From contig CACKBL010000001.1 of the NCBI GenBank assembly GCA_902598305.1, forward strand, positions 124,001-188,000: 64,000 bases of DNA, given 5' to 3'. The translations under genes were made by a program, and so were the position numbers. Positions 8,605 to 17,981 of this stretch are shown here, piece after piece. How positions within the stretch are numbered: the first letter of the stretch is position 1; the number at the start of each line of letters is the position of its first letter. Source of the stretch: an uncultured Bacteroidota bacterium (GTDB lineage Bacteria; Bacteroidota; Bacteroidia; Flavobacteriales; Flavobacteriaceae). The notes under the pieces were generated by a model. It did no database searches. It was not told where the DNA came from and worked only from the letters and a program-made list of their open reading frames with translations.

Positions 8605-9849
8605 ATGCAGATTAAAAAAATATTTATTGTACTTATAATCATTGTTAAAACAAGTTGTAAAACTGACAATGAAAAAAGTTTATCCAACAAACAATCTCTA
8701 GTTAAGTTTCAAAAAGAATTGATAAATAAAGAGATAACAGGGAGTAACGAAATTGTTATTTATAAAGACGACTCCTTATTTTACCGAAATAGAGAAAACA
8801 CAAATAAAAAATACGATAAGAAAATAAACAACGAAACCATTTTTGCATTATGGTCGACGAGTAAAGTAGTTACTACAATTGGCATGTTTATTTTGGAGGA
8901 AAAAAATCTCATTGATTTTAACGATCCTGTTTCTAAATACATACCATCGTTTTCAAATTTAAAATGTATGAAAATAAAAAAACAAAAAAATGCAAATTAT
9001 GAGGATGGAGATGATTACTGCTTGAGTTCAGACAATATTTATCCATGTAAAAATCAAATGAAGATAATTGATTTAATGTCGCACAGGTCTGGATTTTGTA
9101 CTCCTGAAAATTTTTATGTAGATGCAGTTAAAGCAGATAATTTAGAAGAATTAATGGAAATGATCTCAAAACAACCGCTACAATATGAGCCAGGAACAAA
9201 GTACTTATATGGTGTTAATCAATCAATTCTTGGCAGAATAATTGAGGTGGCGAGTAATATGCAGTTCGGTGAATTTTTAGATCAATATTTATTCACCCCC
9301 TTAGATATGAATAGCACAAAATTCTATTTAACAAAAGAAGATAAAATAAATTTTCAACCACTATTTTTAAATACCCCGTCCATTAAAGGCTTTCTACAAG
9401 ATGGAATTACAAGTCGAGGAAACATATTAACCTATGATCAAACCGATAAAACTAATTTAGGTGCTGAGGGCTTACTAACAACAACTTCGGATTTTATGAA
9501 ATTTTGTAAAATGCTTGTTAATAATGGTACATACGAGGGTAAAAAAATTATATCACCAGAAAGCATAAAAACAATGACAAGAAAATATTCAGAGGGTTAT
9601 CCAAAAGAAGACAGGTCTTATCAAAATCAATTGGGTTATTATATGGGATTGTCAGTTTATGTTTTAGAAAATCCTAATATAATGAATCAAGGAGCACCCA
9701 GAGGAATATATGGCTGGGGTGGATTACAATATACAGAGTTTTGGATTGACCCAGAAAATTCTATGTTTGTTATTTTTATGACAAGATCTCAAAGTTATAA
9801 AGGAATACTGGAGGACTTAATAAGGGCAGTATATAAAGTCGTAAATTAA
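8605..9849 (+). CDS. Secreted beta-lactamase-fold serine hydrolase, EstB-like esterase candidate
   Basis: The product (about 414 residues from the ATG at 8605; a TTG 90 bases upstream would add an implausible N-terminus) has the class C beta-lactamase/family VIII esterase layout. It has an SxxK nucleophile motif (S84 and K87 in STSK), an MSHRSGF stretch, a Tyr-containing YGVNQSILGRIIEV segment, and a late WGGLQYTEFWIDPE block typical of EstB-like hydrolases. The N-terminus is hydrophobic with a Cys at residue 18; the lipobox (KTSC) is atypical, so lipidation is uncertain. It lies 4 bases before iolB1 and is probably first in the iol operon. Context suggests removal of an acyl group from an imported or periplasmic inositol derivative. 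Antibiotic resistance is less likely. Confidence 0.82.
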   Translation: MQIKKIFIVLIIIVKTSCKTDNEKSLSNKQSLVKFQKELINKEITGSNEIVIYKDDSLFYRNRENTNKKYDKKINNETIFALWSTSKVVTTIGMFILEEKNLIDFNDPVSKYIPSFSNLKCMKIKKQKNANYEDGDDYCLSSDNIYPCKNQMKIIDLMSHRSGFCTPENFYVDAVKADNLEELMEMISKQPLQYEPGTKYLYGVNQSILGRIIEVASNMQFGEFLDQYLFTPLDMNSTKFYLTKEDKINFQPLFLNTPSIKGFLQDGITSRGNILTYDQTDKTNLGAEGLLTTTSDFMKFCKMLVNNGTYEGKKIISPESIKTMTRKYSEGYPKEDRSYQNQLGYYMGLSVYVLENPNIMNQGAPRGIYGWGGLQYTEFWIDPENSMFVIFMTRSQSYKGILEDLIRAVYKVVN

Positions 9850-9853
9850 TAAA

Positions 9854-10738
9854 ATGAAAAGAAAATCAGACTTATTAATACACCCAAATCTACAGGGAAA
9901 TGGAGTTTACCAGAGTGTTAATCCTTCCTCTGCTGATTGGGAATTTTTATCATTTGAGGCAAGAAAAATGAAATTAAATCAGTCGTGGGATTTTGAAACG
10001 ATGGGAAATGAAATCGCTATTGTTCTGCTTTCAGGAAATTTTAAAGTGACAAGTAATAGAGGGAATTGGGAGACACTTAATGGTCGAAAGAATGTTTTTT
10101 CGGGGATAGCGCATACTTTATATCTCCCTAGGAAAACAAGTTTTACTCTTACATCTACATCTGAAATTTTAGATATTGCATATGGATGGTGCAGATCAGA
10201 TAATGATTTTGACCCTAAGTTTATCACTCCAGATAAAACCCCAATTGTAATTTTTGGTGGGGATAATGCTACAAGGCAATTTAACGATCTAGTTCCACCT
10301 GGCTTTGGATGTTCTAGAATAATATCAAGAGAGGTATATACCCCCTCAGGCAACTGGAGTTCTTTCCCAGCACACAAACACGATGAGCGGATTTTAGATA
10401 ATAACGGTAAAGTAGTTGAGCCAAAACAAGAAGAAACTTATTTTTATAAATTTCAAAAACCCGAAGCTTACGCAATTCAACAGGTTTATACCAAAGACAA
10501 AGAAATAGATGAAATTCTAAGACCTAAAAACGATGACTGTGTCCTGATTCCGAAAGGATTTCATCCTGTTGTAGCTGAACATGGATACCATTGCTATTAC
10601 CTTAATTTTTTGGCAGGTAGTGATCAATGTTTAGAAAATACTACAGATCCTGACCATGAATGGATATATAATTCGTGGTCATATAAAGACAAGCGATTAC
10701 CACTTGTAACCTCTAAAATGAATAGCGGAAATGAGTAA
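9854..10738 (+). CDS. iolB: 5-deoxy-glucuronate isomerase IolB (copy 1)
   Basis: IolB converts 5-deoxy-D-glucuronate to 2-deoxy-5-keto-D-gluconate, the fourth chemical step of cytosolic myo-inositol breakdown. The 294-residue protein is a double cupin of the usual length. The metal-binding cupin carries PAHKHDE near residues 174-180, a following EETYFYKF stretch and a FHPVVAEHGYHCYYLNF block near the end, which supply the His and Glu ligands. The gene overlaps iolC1 by 8 bases, so translation is coupled. It is a canonical IolB along its whole length, and a second, divergent copy lies six kilobases downstream in the same operon. Overall assignment is firm. Confidence 0.93.
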   Translation: MKRKSDLLIHPNLQGNGVYQSVNPSSADWEFLSFEARKMKLNQSWDFETMGNEIAIVLLSGNFKVTSNRGNWETLNGRKNVFSGIAHTLYLPRKTSFTLTSTSEILDIAYGWCRSDNDFDPKFITPDKTPIVIFGGDNATRQFNDLVPPGFGCSRIISREVYTPSGNWSSFPAHKHDERILDNNGKVVEPKQEETYFYKFQKPEAYAIQQVYTKDKEIDEILRPKNDDCVLIPKGFHPVVAEHGYHCYYLNFLAGSDQCLENTTDPDHEWIYNSWSYKDKRLPLVTSKMNSGNE

Positions 10739-11726
10739 AAGAGATTTGATAGCAATAGGAAGATCATCGATAGATTTGTATTCTCAAGATATTGGAGTTC
10801 CATTTAAAGAAATATCAGGTTTCAATGCTTTTGTTGGCGGCTCCCCATTAAACATATCTGTAGGGTGTTCCAGGTTAGGATTAAAGTCTACTTTATTAAC
10901 AGCTGTTGGAAAAGATAAAGTTGGAGAATTTATTTTAAATTTTTTAAATAAGGAAAACGTAAGTACAGAATTTATCCCAATAAAAGAAAATGCAAGAAGT
11001 AGTGCTGTTTTGTTGGGAATTGAACCACCCGATAAGTTTCCTTTAGTATTTTACAGAGATAATGCTGCAGATACTTTGATAAACATTGACGATGTGAATA
11101 ATGCAAACATTGCTAACCATGAAGTTTTATTAGTTAATGGCACAGCATTAAATAAAGAACCAAGTAGAGGCGCAACTATACATGCAATAGAAATAGCTAA
11201 GAAAAATTCAGTAAGTGTTGTTATGGACTTGGATTTTAGAGCTGATCAGTGGGAAGATTACAGATCATTTGGTCACGTGGTTAGATCAATCATTTCAAAA
11301 GTTGATATTGCAATTGGTACTGAAGAAGAGGTTTTGGCATCTATGCTTAAGGATTCTTCTCAAGTAACCATAAAACACCAACAAATATCATCCCCAGAAA
11401 TAAAAGGAGATTTAAATAAAAGTATTGAAGGATTAATTAAATTAGGGACAGGTATTTTAATTGTAAAAAGGGGTAAGGATGGGGCATCCTATTTTGACAA
11501 AAATTTAAAAAGAAAAGATATAAAGGGATTTCCTGTAAAAATACTAAATGTACTTGGAGCTGGTGACGCCTTTGCTAGTGGATTTATCTATGGATTAATT
11601 CAAAAATGGAGTATTGAAAAATCAATTGAAATGGGAAATGCTTGTGGTTCACATGTTGTAACAAAAGAAGGATGTGCCAACTTTATGCCAACTTTAGATG
11701 AGGCATTAAAAATTATGAATAAATAA
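10731..11726 (+). CDS. iolC: 5-dehydro-2-deoxygluconokinase IolC (copy 1), PfkB family
   Basis: IolC phosphorylates 2-deoxy-5-keto-D-gluconate at C6 with ATP. The 331-residue protein has PfkB signatures at both ends: AFVGGSPLNISVGCSRLG near the N-terminus, and NVLGAGDAFASGF near the C-terminus with the catalytic base at Asp279. Segments such as FPLVFYRDNAAD and IGTEEEVLA are typical of IolC rather than ribokinase. It lacks the C-terminal DUF2090 extension found in some IolC proteins. Its start lies inside the end of iolB1. A second kinase of the same type occurs later in the operon with all catalytic elements, so both are expected to be active. Confidence 0.92.
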   Translation: MSKRDLIAIGRSSIDLYSQDIGVPFKEISGFNAFVGGSPLNISVGCSRLGLKSTLLTAVGKDKVGEFILNFLNKENVSTEFIPIKENARSSAVLLGIEPPDKFPLVFYRDNAADTLINIDDVNNANIANHEVLLVNGTALNKEPSRGATIHAIEIAKKNSVSVVMDLDFRADQWEDYRSFGHVVRSIISKVDIAIGTEEEVLASMLKDSSQVTIKHQQISSPEIKGDLNKSIEGLIKLGTGILIVKRGKDGASYFDKNLKRKDIKGFPVKILNVLGAGDAFASGFIYGLIQKWSIEKSIEMGNACGSHVVTKEGCANFMPTLDEALKIMNK

Positions 11727-11743
11727 ATTTTAATTTTGAATCA

Positions 11744-13213
11744 ATGTTAAAAAATTATATAAATGGAAAATGGAATGATAGTTATGAAAAACTAACTATT
11801 AAAGCTAATAATCCAGCTACTCAAGAAGTAATAGCTGAAATTCCATTTGGAGAAAAAAATATTAAAGACGTAAACGAAGCTGTTAATTGTGCATACAATG
11901 CCTATTTAGAATGGAGAGATGTTCCTGTTATGAAGCGAGTACAAGCTCTTTACCGATTAAAGTCATTAATGGAAGACAACCTTGATACTCTTGCAGAGAC
12001 AATTACCAATGAATGTGGTAAAACCAAATCTGAATCTTACGGTGAACTTCAAAGGGCCATTGAAAATATTGAGGTTGCTTGCGGTACGCCAATGCTAATC
12101 CAAGGTGATTTCATAGAAGATATCGCAAGTGGTATTGATGAGATGATGATAAGACAGCCTCTTGGTGTTACTGCTTGTATTACCCCATTTAATTTTCCAA
12201 GTATGATTGTATTTTGGTTTCTCCCATATGCAATTGCTACGGGTAATGCAATGGTTGTAAAACCCTCAGAGAAAGTTCCTTTAACAATGATTAAAATTTT
12301 TGAATTAATTGATCAGTTAGATCTACCAGATGGCCTTTTAAGTCTTGTTCACGGAGGAAAATATTCCGTCGATGCATTACTTGAACACCCTCTTGTAAAA
12401 GCTGTTAGTTTTGTTGGCAGCACACCTGTGGCAAAATATATTTATTCTAAAGGAACACAAAATGGGAAGAGAGTTCAAGCCCAAGGTGGTGCAAAAAACC
12501 CTGTTGTATTAATGCCTGACTGTGATGTTGAGATGACCTCAAAAATAGTTGCTGATTCTGTTTATGGTTGTGCGGGACAGAGATGTCTAGCCGCTTCTGT
12601 AATTATTACAGTTGACGATATCGAAAGAAAACTTAAAGATTCTTTATATGATATCGTAAAATCTAGAAAAACAGGTTATGGATGGAACGATGAGATTGAT
12701 ATGGGTCCAGTTATTACAAGTGATAGCAAAAAAAGAATCGAAGAACTCATACAAATTGCAATAAATGAAGGTGGAAAAGCAATTTTAGATGGAAGAAATA
12801 CAAAAATTAAGGGCTTTGAAAGTGGGAACTTCATAAATCCAACCATAATTGAAGATGTAAACCTTAAAAAAGAAATAATTAATACTGAGATTTTCGGTCC
12901 TGTTATGAGCTTAGTATCTATGAAAAATCTTGATAATGCTATAGATTTTATAAACAACAGCAATTATGGAAATATGGCATGTATTTTCACCGAAAGTGGC
13001 TCTAATGCAAGAAAATTTAGAAATAAAGTCTATGCCGGAAATATAGGAGTGAACATAGGAGTTGCTGCTCCAATGGCACAATTTCCTTTTAGTGGTTGGA
13101 AAGATAGTTTTTTTGGTGATCTTCACGGACAAGGAAAACACGCGATAGAATTTTTTACTCAAACTAAAGTGGTAATTGAAAGATGGCCAAACAAATGGTC
13201 GAGAAAGTTTTAG
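11744..13213 (+). CDS. iolA: CoA-acylating methylmalonate/malonate-semialdehyde dehydrogenase IolA (MmsA)
   Basis: This 489-residue aldehyde dehydrogenase is of the CoA-dependent MmsA class, which turns malonate semialdehyde into acetyl-CoA and CO2 at the end of the inositol route and can also act in valine catabolism. The catalytic cysteine is Cys281 in GCAGQRCLAAS. Other markers are TPFNFPSMIVFWFLPYAIA, VKPSEKVPLT, and the MmsA-type end GWKDSFFGDLHGQGKHAIEF. The usual aldehyde dehydrogenase general base is replaced in the QAQGGAKNP region, as known for this family. It sits between iolC1 and iolG1 with 17 and 6 base gaps. Placement in the iol operon favours the malonate-semialdehyde role. 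Confidence 0.95.
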   Translation: MLKNYINGKWNDSYEKLTIKANNPATQEVIAEIPFGEKNIKDVNEAVNCAYNAYLEWRDVPVMKRVQALYRLKSLMEDNLDTLAETITNECGKTKSESYGELQRAIENIEVACGTPMLIQGDFIEDIASGIDEMMIRQPLGVTACITPFNFPSMIVFWFLPYAIATGNAMVVKPSEKVPLTMIKIFELIDQLDLPDGLLSLVHGGKYSVDALLEHPLVKAVSFVGSTPVAKYIYSKGTQNGKRVQAQGGAKNPVVLMPDCDVEMTSKIVADSVYGCAGQRCLAASVIITVDDIERKLKDSLYDIVKSRKTGYGWNDEIDMGPVITSDSKKRIEELIQIAINEGGKAILDGRNTKIKGFESGNFINPTIIEDVNLKKEIINTEIFGPVMSLVSMKNLDNAIDFINNSNYGNMACIFTESGSNARKFRNKVYAGNIGVNIGVAAPMAQFPFSGWKDSFFGDLHGQGKHAIEFFTQTKVVIERWPNKWSRKF

Positions 13214-13219
13214 TAAGGG

Positions 13220-14233
13220 ATGAATAAGATAAGAACACTTATTATTGGCCTTGGTCGAATTGGAAAGATTCATCTTGGTAATTTGCAAGCAATAGACGAA
13301 GTTGAAATTGTTGGTATTTGTGACCCTACCGATGAGGCTAAAGTTTTTTCAAATAAAGCGGGTTTAACATTTTATCAAAAAGATTTTACAGATGTAGCTG
13401 GCGAAGTTCAGGCTGACGCAATTGTAATCTGTTCTCCTACTAATACACACGCTAACTATGTGTCCATCGCGGCAAAAAAAGGGATAGATGTTTTTTGTGA
13501 AAAACCTTTGGACCTTTCCTTAGAAAAGGTAAAGGAGGTTTTAAAAACAGTAAATGAATCTAAAATTAAATTAATGCTCGGTTTCAATAGGAGGTTTGAT
13601 AGTGAATTTCAATCTGTAAAGGAAAAGATTGTAAAAGGTCATATTGGTGATATCCATATTATTAAAATTACTAGTAGAGACCCCTCCCCGCCTCCAATTA
13701 ATTACATAAAAAGTTCGGGTGGAATGTTTTTAGATATGACTATTCACGATTTTGATATTATTCGTTACCTGACCAACAAAGAGATCGTTGAAGTCTATGC
13801 TAAAGGTGACGCATTAGTTAATCCAGAAATTGCTAAAGCTGGAGACATTGATACGGCTATTATCAACTTAACATTTGAGGATGGTAGTATGGCAGTAATA
13901 GATAATTGTAGAAAAGCAGTTTATGGATACGATCAAAGAGTCGAAGTTTTTGGATCAAAGGGTATGGTACAATCAAAAAACAAATTTGATAAATACACTC
14001 TAACTTACAGTGAAAATGGAGTAACATCAGCCCTTCCTCAACATTTTTTTCTTGAAAGATATGCGGATGCTTATAAAAAAGAAATAAATCATTTTATTGA
14101 TTGTATACGTCATAAAAAAACTCCGGAGGTGTCTGGCTTTGACGGTCTAATGTCACTAGTGTTAGGATTATGTGCTAAGGAGTCACTTAATTGTAACAAA
14201 CCAGTTCTTGTTAGTGAAATTGACAAAACATAA
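13220..14233 (+). CDS. iolG: myo-Inositol 2-dehydrogenase IolG (copy 1)
   Basis: IolG oxidises myo-inositol to scyllo-inosose with NAD. The 337-residue Gfo/Idh/MocA protein opens with a Rossmann motif (IIGLGRIGKIH). It has the family catalytic set: Lys95 in CEKPLDLS, Asp172 and His176 in LDMTIHDFD; the latter two match the numbering of the Bacillus subtilis enzyme as I recall it. RRFDSEF and the Arg/Tyr-rich central sheet are also typical. It begins 6 bases after iolA with an AGGG-containing leader. A second Gfo/Idh/MocA enzyme lies in the same operon, so this copy could prefer myo-inositol or an isomer such as D-chiro-inositol; sequence alone does not decide. Confidence 0.88.
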   Translation: MNKIRTLIIGLGRIGKIHLGNLQAIDEVEIVGICDPTDEAKVFSNKAGLTFYQKDFTDVAGEVQADAIVICSPTNTHANYVSIAAKKGIDVFCEKPLDLSLEKVKEVLKTVNESKIKLMLGFNRRFDSEFQSVKEKIVKGHIGDIHIIKITSRDPSPPPINYIKSSGGMFLDMTIHDFDIIRYLTNKEIVEVYAKGDALVNPEIAKAGDIDTAIINLTFEDGSMAVIDNCRKAVYGYDQRVEVFGSKGMVQSKNKFDKYTLTYSENGVTSALPQHFFLERYADAYKKEINHFIDCIRHKKTPEVSGFDGLMSLVLGLCAKESLNCNKPVLVSEIDKT

Positions 14234-14242
14234 AAAAATAAA

Positions 14243-15181
14243 TTGAAAATTTTACCCTCTAAAATATTATTTGATAAAGCTTATGGTAAATTTTGTATTC
14301 CAGCTATTAATGTTTCGAACCCTGAGCAGGTTATTGCTTTATTTAAAGTAGCTGAAAAACTGCAAGCACCATTTATTATCCAAACAACTCCTGCAGCCAG
14401 AGAATATATTCCACCAAAAATGCTACTAGGGTACATTAAATCAGCAATTGATTTACATCCAAACAATGTTTGTGCGATTCATATAGACCATGGATATGAA
14501 TCCCATATCATAGATGGTATTAATTCTGGAATTTATACATCTGTAATGATTGATGCCTCACATGATCCAATTGAGAAAAACATTCAAAGAACAAAATTGA
14601 TTGTAGATAAAGCACATGAAAAAAATATTTCTGTAGAAGCAGAGTTAGGAATATTAAGTGGTCAAGAAGATGACATAGATATTGATGAACAGGAAGCAAA
14701 ATTTACAAATCCAGAGGATGTTGAATATTTTGTTCAACAGACCAACTGTGACAGTTTGGCCGTTGCTGTTGGGACAAGTCATGGAGCTTATAAATTTTCC
14801 GGAGGTGGAAAATTGAGATTAGATATATTGAGAAAAATACAAGAAAGACTTCCTCGATTCCCCATTGTACTTCATGGGGCCTCTACAATTGATAAAAATG
14901 AAGTAGATAGAATTAATAATGCAGGAGGCAGTTTAAAAAATAATGCTAAAGGGGTAAGTGAAAGTGAAATAAAGGAAGCTATTAAACTCGGTGTATGTAA
15001 GATTAACATTGCGACAGACCTGAGACTTCTTTGGACTAGGATTTTTAGAGAATTTTTTAGAGACTCTAGTGGTGAATGGGATCACTTAAAACCGGGAAAA
15101 AAGTACATGGAAGAGCTAGAGATATTATTGGAAAAAAAGTTTAAACTTCTGCTTTGTGTAGAAAAGAATAATTTATTTTAA
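14243..15181 (+). CDS. iolJ: Class II aldolase, 6-phospho-5-dehydro-2-deoxy-D-gluconate aldolase IolJ
   Basis: IolJ splits the phosphorylated keto acid into DHAP and malonate semialdehyde. The 312-residue protein is a zinc-dependent class II fructose-bisphosphate-aldolase-family enzyme. Visible motifs are AIHIDHGYES (catalytic Asp and a zinc His), EAELGILSGQEDD, VGTSHGAYKF, LHGASTID and CKINIATDLR. The start is a TTG at 14243 with an A-rich leader; the next ATG lies deep in the protein, so TTG is preferred. The gene lies between iolG1 and iolE. Function as IolJ rather than glycolytic aldolase is taken from the operon. The long insertion-bearing C-terminus is ordinary for the family. Confidence 0.87.
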   Translation: MKILPSKILFDKAYGKFCIPAINVSNPEQVIALFKVAEKLQAPFIIQTTPAAREYIPPKMLLGYIKSAIDLHPNNVCAIHIDHGYESHIIDGINSGIYTSVMIDASHDPIEKNIQRTKLIVDKAHEKNISVEAELGILSGQEDDIDIDEQEAKFTNPEDVEYFVQQTNCDSLAVAVGTSHGAYKFSGGGKLRLDILRKIQERLPRFPIVLHGASTIDKNEVDRINNAGGSLKNNAKGVSESEIKEAIKLGVCKINIATDLRLLWTRIFREFFRDSSGEWDHLKPGKKYMEELEILLEKKFKLLLCVEKNNLF

Positions 15182-15190
15182 ATTAAAAAA

Positions 15191-16078
15191 ATGATTGAAC
15201 TTGGAATAGCGCCTATCGGATGGACAAACGATGATCTTCCCGAAATTGGAAGAGATATCACTTTTGAACAATGTATTAGCGAAATGGCACTTGCTGGTTA
15301 TAAGGGTTGTGAAGTTGGAACAAAATTTCCCAAGAATAATTTACCACTTTTAAAAAAGCACTTGGATTTAAGGAATCTTAGAATTTGCAACCAATGGTTT
15401 AGTTATGAATTCTCAAGTCAACCATTTGAAACTGTTAAAACAAATTTCAAATCTCATTTAAATTTTTTGAAATATTTTGAAGCCAAGGTAGTTGGTGGAG
15501 CTGAAACTGGAAATTCTATACACGGCAATATAAAAGTACCAGTTTCATCAAGAAAACAGGCAAGCGAAGAAGTGTGGGGTAAACTTGTCAAAGGGTTAAA
15601 TAAACTTGGCAAATACTCATTGGAAGAATTTGGAATAAAACTTTCGTACCATCATCATGTTGGAACAATGATTGAAAAAATATCAGAAGTCGACAGACTT
15701 CTTAACGAAACAGATGACAGGTACGTAAGCCTTAACTACGATTGTGGGCACTTTTATTTTGCTAATGAAGATCCCTTAAAGGCTATAAAAAAATATATGC
15801 CTAGAATTTCACATATTCACTTAAAAGATGTTAGAGAAAATATTAAAATGAGAGTTGAAGAAGAAAATTTAAGTTTTCTAGAAGGAGTTAAATTAGGAGT
15901 TTTTACTGTACCCGGTGACGGAGACATTGAAAATATGGACAAAATACTTAGTTATATTAAAAATCAAAATTATAGTGGTTGGGTTGTTGTTGAGGCAGAA
16001 CAAGATTCTGCGGTGGCTAATCCTTTTGAATACGCAAAGATGGGATATGAATTTATAAATAAACATATGAGTATATGA
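15191..16078 (+). CDS. iolE: myo-Inosose-2 dehydratase IolE
   Basis: IolE removes water from scyllo-inosose to give 3D-(3,5/4)-trihydroxycyclohexane-1,2-dione. The 295-residue protein is a xylose-isomerase-like TIM barrel opening with the strongly conserved IolE start GIAPIGWTNDDLPEIG. Metal ligands are expected in LSYHHHVGTMIE, LNYDCGHFYFA, ISHIHLKDVRE and the late VVVEAEQD stretch, all of which are present. The stop overlaps the next start by 4 bases (ATGA), so it is translationally coupled to iolB2. This is one of the clearest pathway assignments in the window, and it marks the beginning of the second block of iol genes. Confidence 0.95.
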   Translation: MIELGIAPIGWTNDDLPEIGRDITFEQCISEMALAGYKGCEVGTKFPKNNLPLLKKHLDLRNLRICNQWFSYEFSSQPFETVKTNFKSHLNFLKYFEAKVVGGAETGNSIHGNIKVPVSSRKQASEEVWGKLVKGLNKLGKYSLEEFGIKLSYHHHVGTMIEKISEVDRLLNETDDRYVSLNYDCGHFYFANEDPLKAIKKYMPRISHIHLKDVRENIKMRVEEENLSFLEGVKLGVFTVPGDGDIENMDKILSYIKNQNYSGWVVVEAEQDSAVANPFEYAKMGYEFINKHMSI

Positions 16079-16923
16079 TAAGACATATTGAACCTTTTGA
16101 CAATAAAAACAAACCGATTGTTGATATAGACAACAAAATAGTACCTCTTGTATACTTCAATAGATTGTTTTTGAATAGCAATGCGTCAACTACATATAAT
16201 CTTGAAAATCATGAGACAATGATTGTTGTTGTAAAAGGCAAGGTATGCGTCGAGGTTGATGATGTAAAATTTTCAGAGGTTGGAAAAAGAGATTCTTTAT
16301 GGACAGGGAAACCAGAGGGGGTTTACGCTGGAAAAAACTCTCATGTGAAAATCACTTCAATTTCAAATAATGAATCAGAAATTTATATCGCAGGAGGAAA
16401 AATAAATCGAAAATATTCCCCATTTTATGTTGATCAAAATGAAGTTCAGAAGGTACAATACGGAAGTGATGAAACTAAAACGCACAGAAAAATATATCAT
16501 TTACTTGGGAAAAATGGAGAAGGTAGATCAGGAAGGCTTTTAGTAAGTGAACTTTTCACAGTTGGAAAAGGGGGATGGTCGGGTTTCCCACCTCATAAGC
16601 ACGATACGGACAGATTACCCATAGAAACAAAATTTGACGAGGTATATCAATTTAGATTTAATCCAAAAAATGGTTTTGGAGCACAATTTTTAAATCCCGA
16701 CGAGAAAAGTTTTGGTCCTGTGCATCATATTAAAGATGGTAGCACTATTCTCATTGACAAAGGCTACCACCCTTGTGTAGCAGCTCCTGGCTTTCAAATG
16801 TATTATTTTACAATCATCGTTGGAAAAACACAACGTTCTCTAGTTCAATATTTTCATCCAGATTACGAATATCAACTTGAAACCATACCAGGTATAAAAG
16901 ATATGATTAAAAATTTCAAATAA
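16075..16923 (+). CDS. iolB: Second IolB-family 5-deoxy-glucuronate isomerase, divergent copy
   Basis: The 282-residue protein belongs to the IolB/KduI bicupin family but differs widely from the first copy except around the metal site. The key segment is GWSGFPPHKHDTDRLP near residues 163-178, followed by FDEVYQFRFNPKNGFGAQ and a GYHPCVAAPGFQMYYFTI block, so the His, Glu and His ligands are retained. The N-terminal cupin is poorly conserved against copy 1. It starts within the end of iolE and is followed by the second dehydrogenase after 5 bases. It may act on an isomeric deoxyuronate or be a redundant isozyme. The family is firm and the exact substrate is uncertain. Confidence 0.82.
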   Translation: MIRHIEPFDNKNKPIVDIDNKIVPLVYFNRLFLNSNASTTYNLENHETMIVVVKGKVCVEVDDVKFSEVGKRDSLWTGKPEGVYAGKNSHVKITSISNNESEIYIAGGKINRKYSPFYVDQNEVQKVQYGSDETKTHRKIYHLLGKNGEGRSGRLLVSELFTVGKGGWSGFPPHKHDTDRLPIETKFDEVYQFRFNPKNGFGAQFLNPDEKSFGPVHHIKDGSTILIDKGYHPCVAAPGFQMYYFTIIVGKTQRSLVQYFHPDYEYQLETIPGIKDMIKNFK

Positions 16924-16928
16924 TAATT

Positions 16929-17954
16929 ATGTCAAAAGTTAGAATTGGATTAGCAGGGCTAGGAAGGTTGGGAAAAGAATATGCTCAAAACATTCAATAC
17001 AAATCACCTGATGCTAAATTAATTGCTGTTTGTAGCCTAGCAAAAGATGAGCTAGAATACGCAAAAGATAAGCTAGGAGTCGATATGTGCTTTTCAAGTT
17101 TTGAGGAAATGGTTGAAAAATCCAACTTGGATGCAGTAGCTATTCTAACTCCAACGAAATATCACGCTCAACAGATTATATTTTCGTTAAAAAATGGACT
17201 ACATGTATTTAGTGAGAAACCGCTTGCTATTTCTATCGAAGATTGCTTAAAAGCTGAAAAAGAGGCAAAAAAACATCCCGATTTAATAAGTTGTGTTGGA
17301 TTTGTAAGACGATACGACGAAAGCTACATGGATGCAAAAAAAACAATTGAAAAAAATAAAATTGGTGACCCGTTTTTTGTTCGTTCTCAAACTGTAGATA
17401 AGGACACCTGGGCTCCATTTCAAGTGGACTATGTTAAATCTGGAGGCGGTATTTTTCATGATTTTAATGTACATGATGCAGATTTGGCAAGATGGTTTAT
17501 CGGTAGTGAAGTTAAAAAAGTTTGGTCCTTGGGAGGAGCCTTTAGATTTAAAGAGTTTGGTGATCTAAATGATGCAGACAACACCTTTGCATTTTGTGAA
17601 TTTGAAAATGGGAAGATGGCTCTTCTCGGTGCATCTAGAACATCATCCTATGGACACGATACATTTACTGAAATAATAGGAACATTGGGGAAATTAACAG
17701 TTGGGAACCCACCTTTTAAAAACAGACTCCAGATATCAGACAAGAATGGATTTAGGTATGAATGTAATGAAACATTCTACGACAGATTTAAGGATGCATT
17801 TCTTACACAGATTCACGATTTTATAAACTCAATTTTAAATAAAAAACAAAATCAATGTACACTTTCCAATGCAACAAAAGCTACAATAATCACTACTGCA
17901 ATGACAGAATCTTTTAAGACAAAAAAAATTGTTGAATTAAAAGATTTAGGATGA
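16929..17954 (+). CDS. iolG: Second Gfo/Idh/MocA inositol dehydrogenase (IolG-like)
   Basis: This 341-residue NAD(P)-dependent oxidoreductase has the Rossmann start GLAGLGRLGKEY and the catalytic triad of inositol dehydrogenases: Lys97 in FSEKPLAIS, Asp178 and His182 in HDFNVHDADLARWF. RRYDESYMDAKK and the TSSYGHDTF sheet are typical. It clusters with the second isomerase and second kinase, forming a B2-G2-C2 block between iolE and iolD. A plausible role is oxidation of a different inositol isomer (scyllo- or D-chiro-) into the same inosose pool. That is an inference, since cofactor and isomer choice cannot be read directly. It could instead be the main myo-inositol enzyme. Confidence 0.82.
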   Translation: MSKVRIGLAGLGRLGKEYAQNIQYKSPDAKLIAVCSLAKDELEYAKDKLGVDMCFSSFEEMVEKSNLDAVAILTPTKYHAQQIIFSLKNGLHVFSEKPLAISIEDCLKAEKEAKKHPDLISCVGFVRRYDESYMDAKKTIEKNKIGDPFFVRSQTVDKDTWAPFQVDYVKSGGGIFHDFNVHDADLARWFIGSEVKKVWSLGGAFRFKEFGDLNDADNTFAFCEFENGKMALLGASRTSSYGHDTFTEIIGTLGKLTVGNPPFKNRLQISDKNGFRYECNETFYDRFKDAFLTQIHDFINSILNKKQNQCTLSNATKATIITTAMTESFKTKKIVELKDLG

Positions 17955-17981
17955 TTTATAAACATGATTACACTTATTTAA

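Noticed and set aside
8605..9849. Beta-lactam resistance gene
   Set aside because: The late motif is of the EstB-like WGG type instead of KTG, and the gene sits 4 bases before iolB1, which favours a metabolic esterase.
9979..10377. 132-codon leftward open frame inside iolB1
   Set aside because: It lies wholly within a clear IolB gene on the other strand, has no recognisable protein features and no leader.
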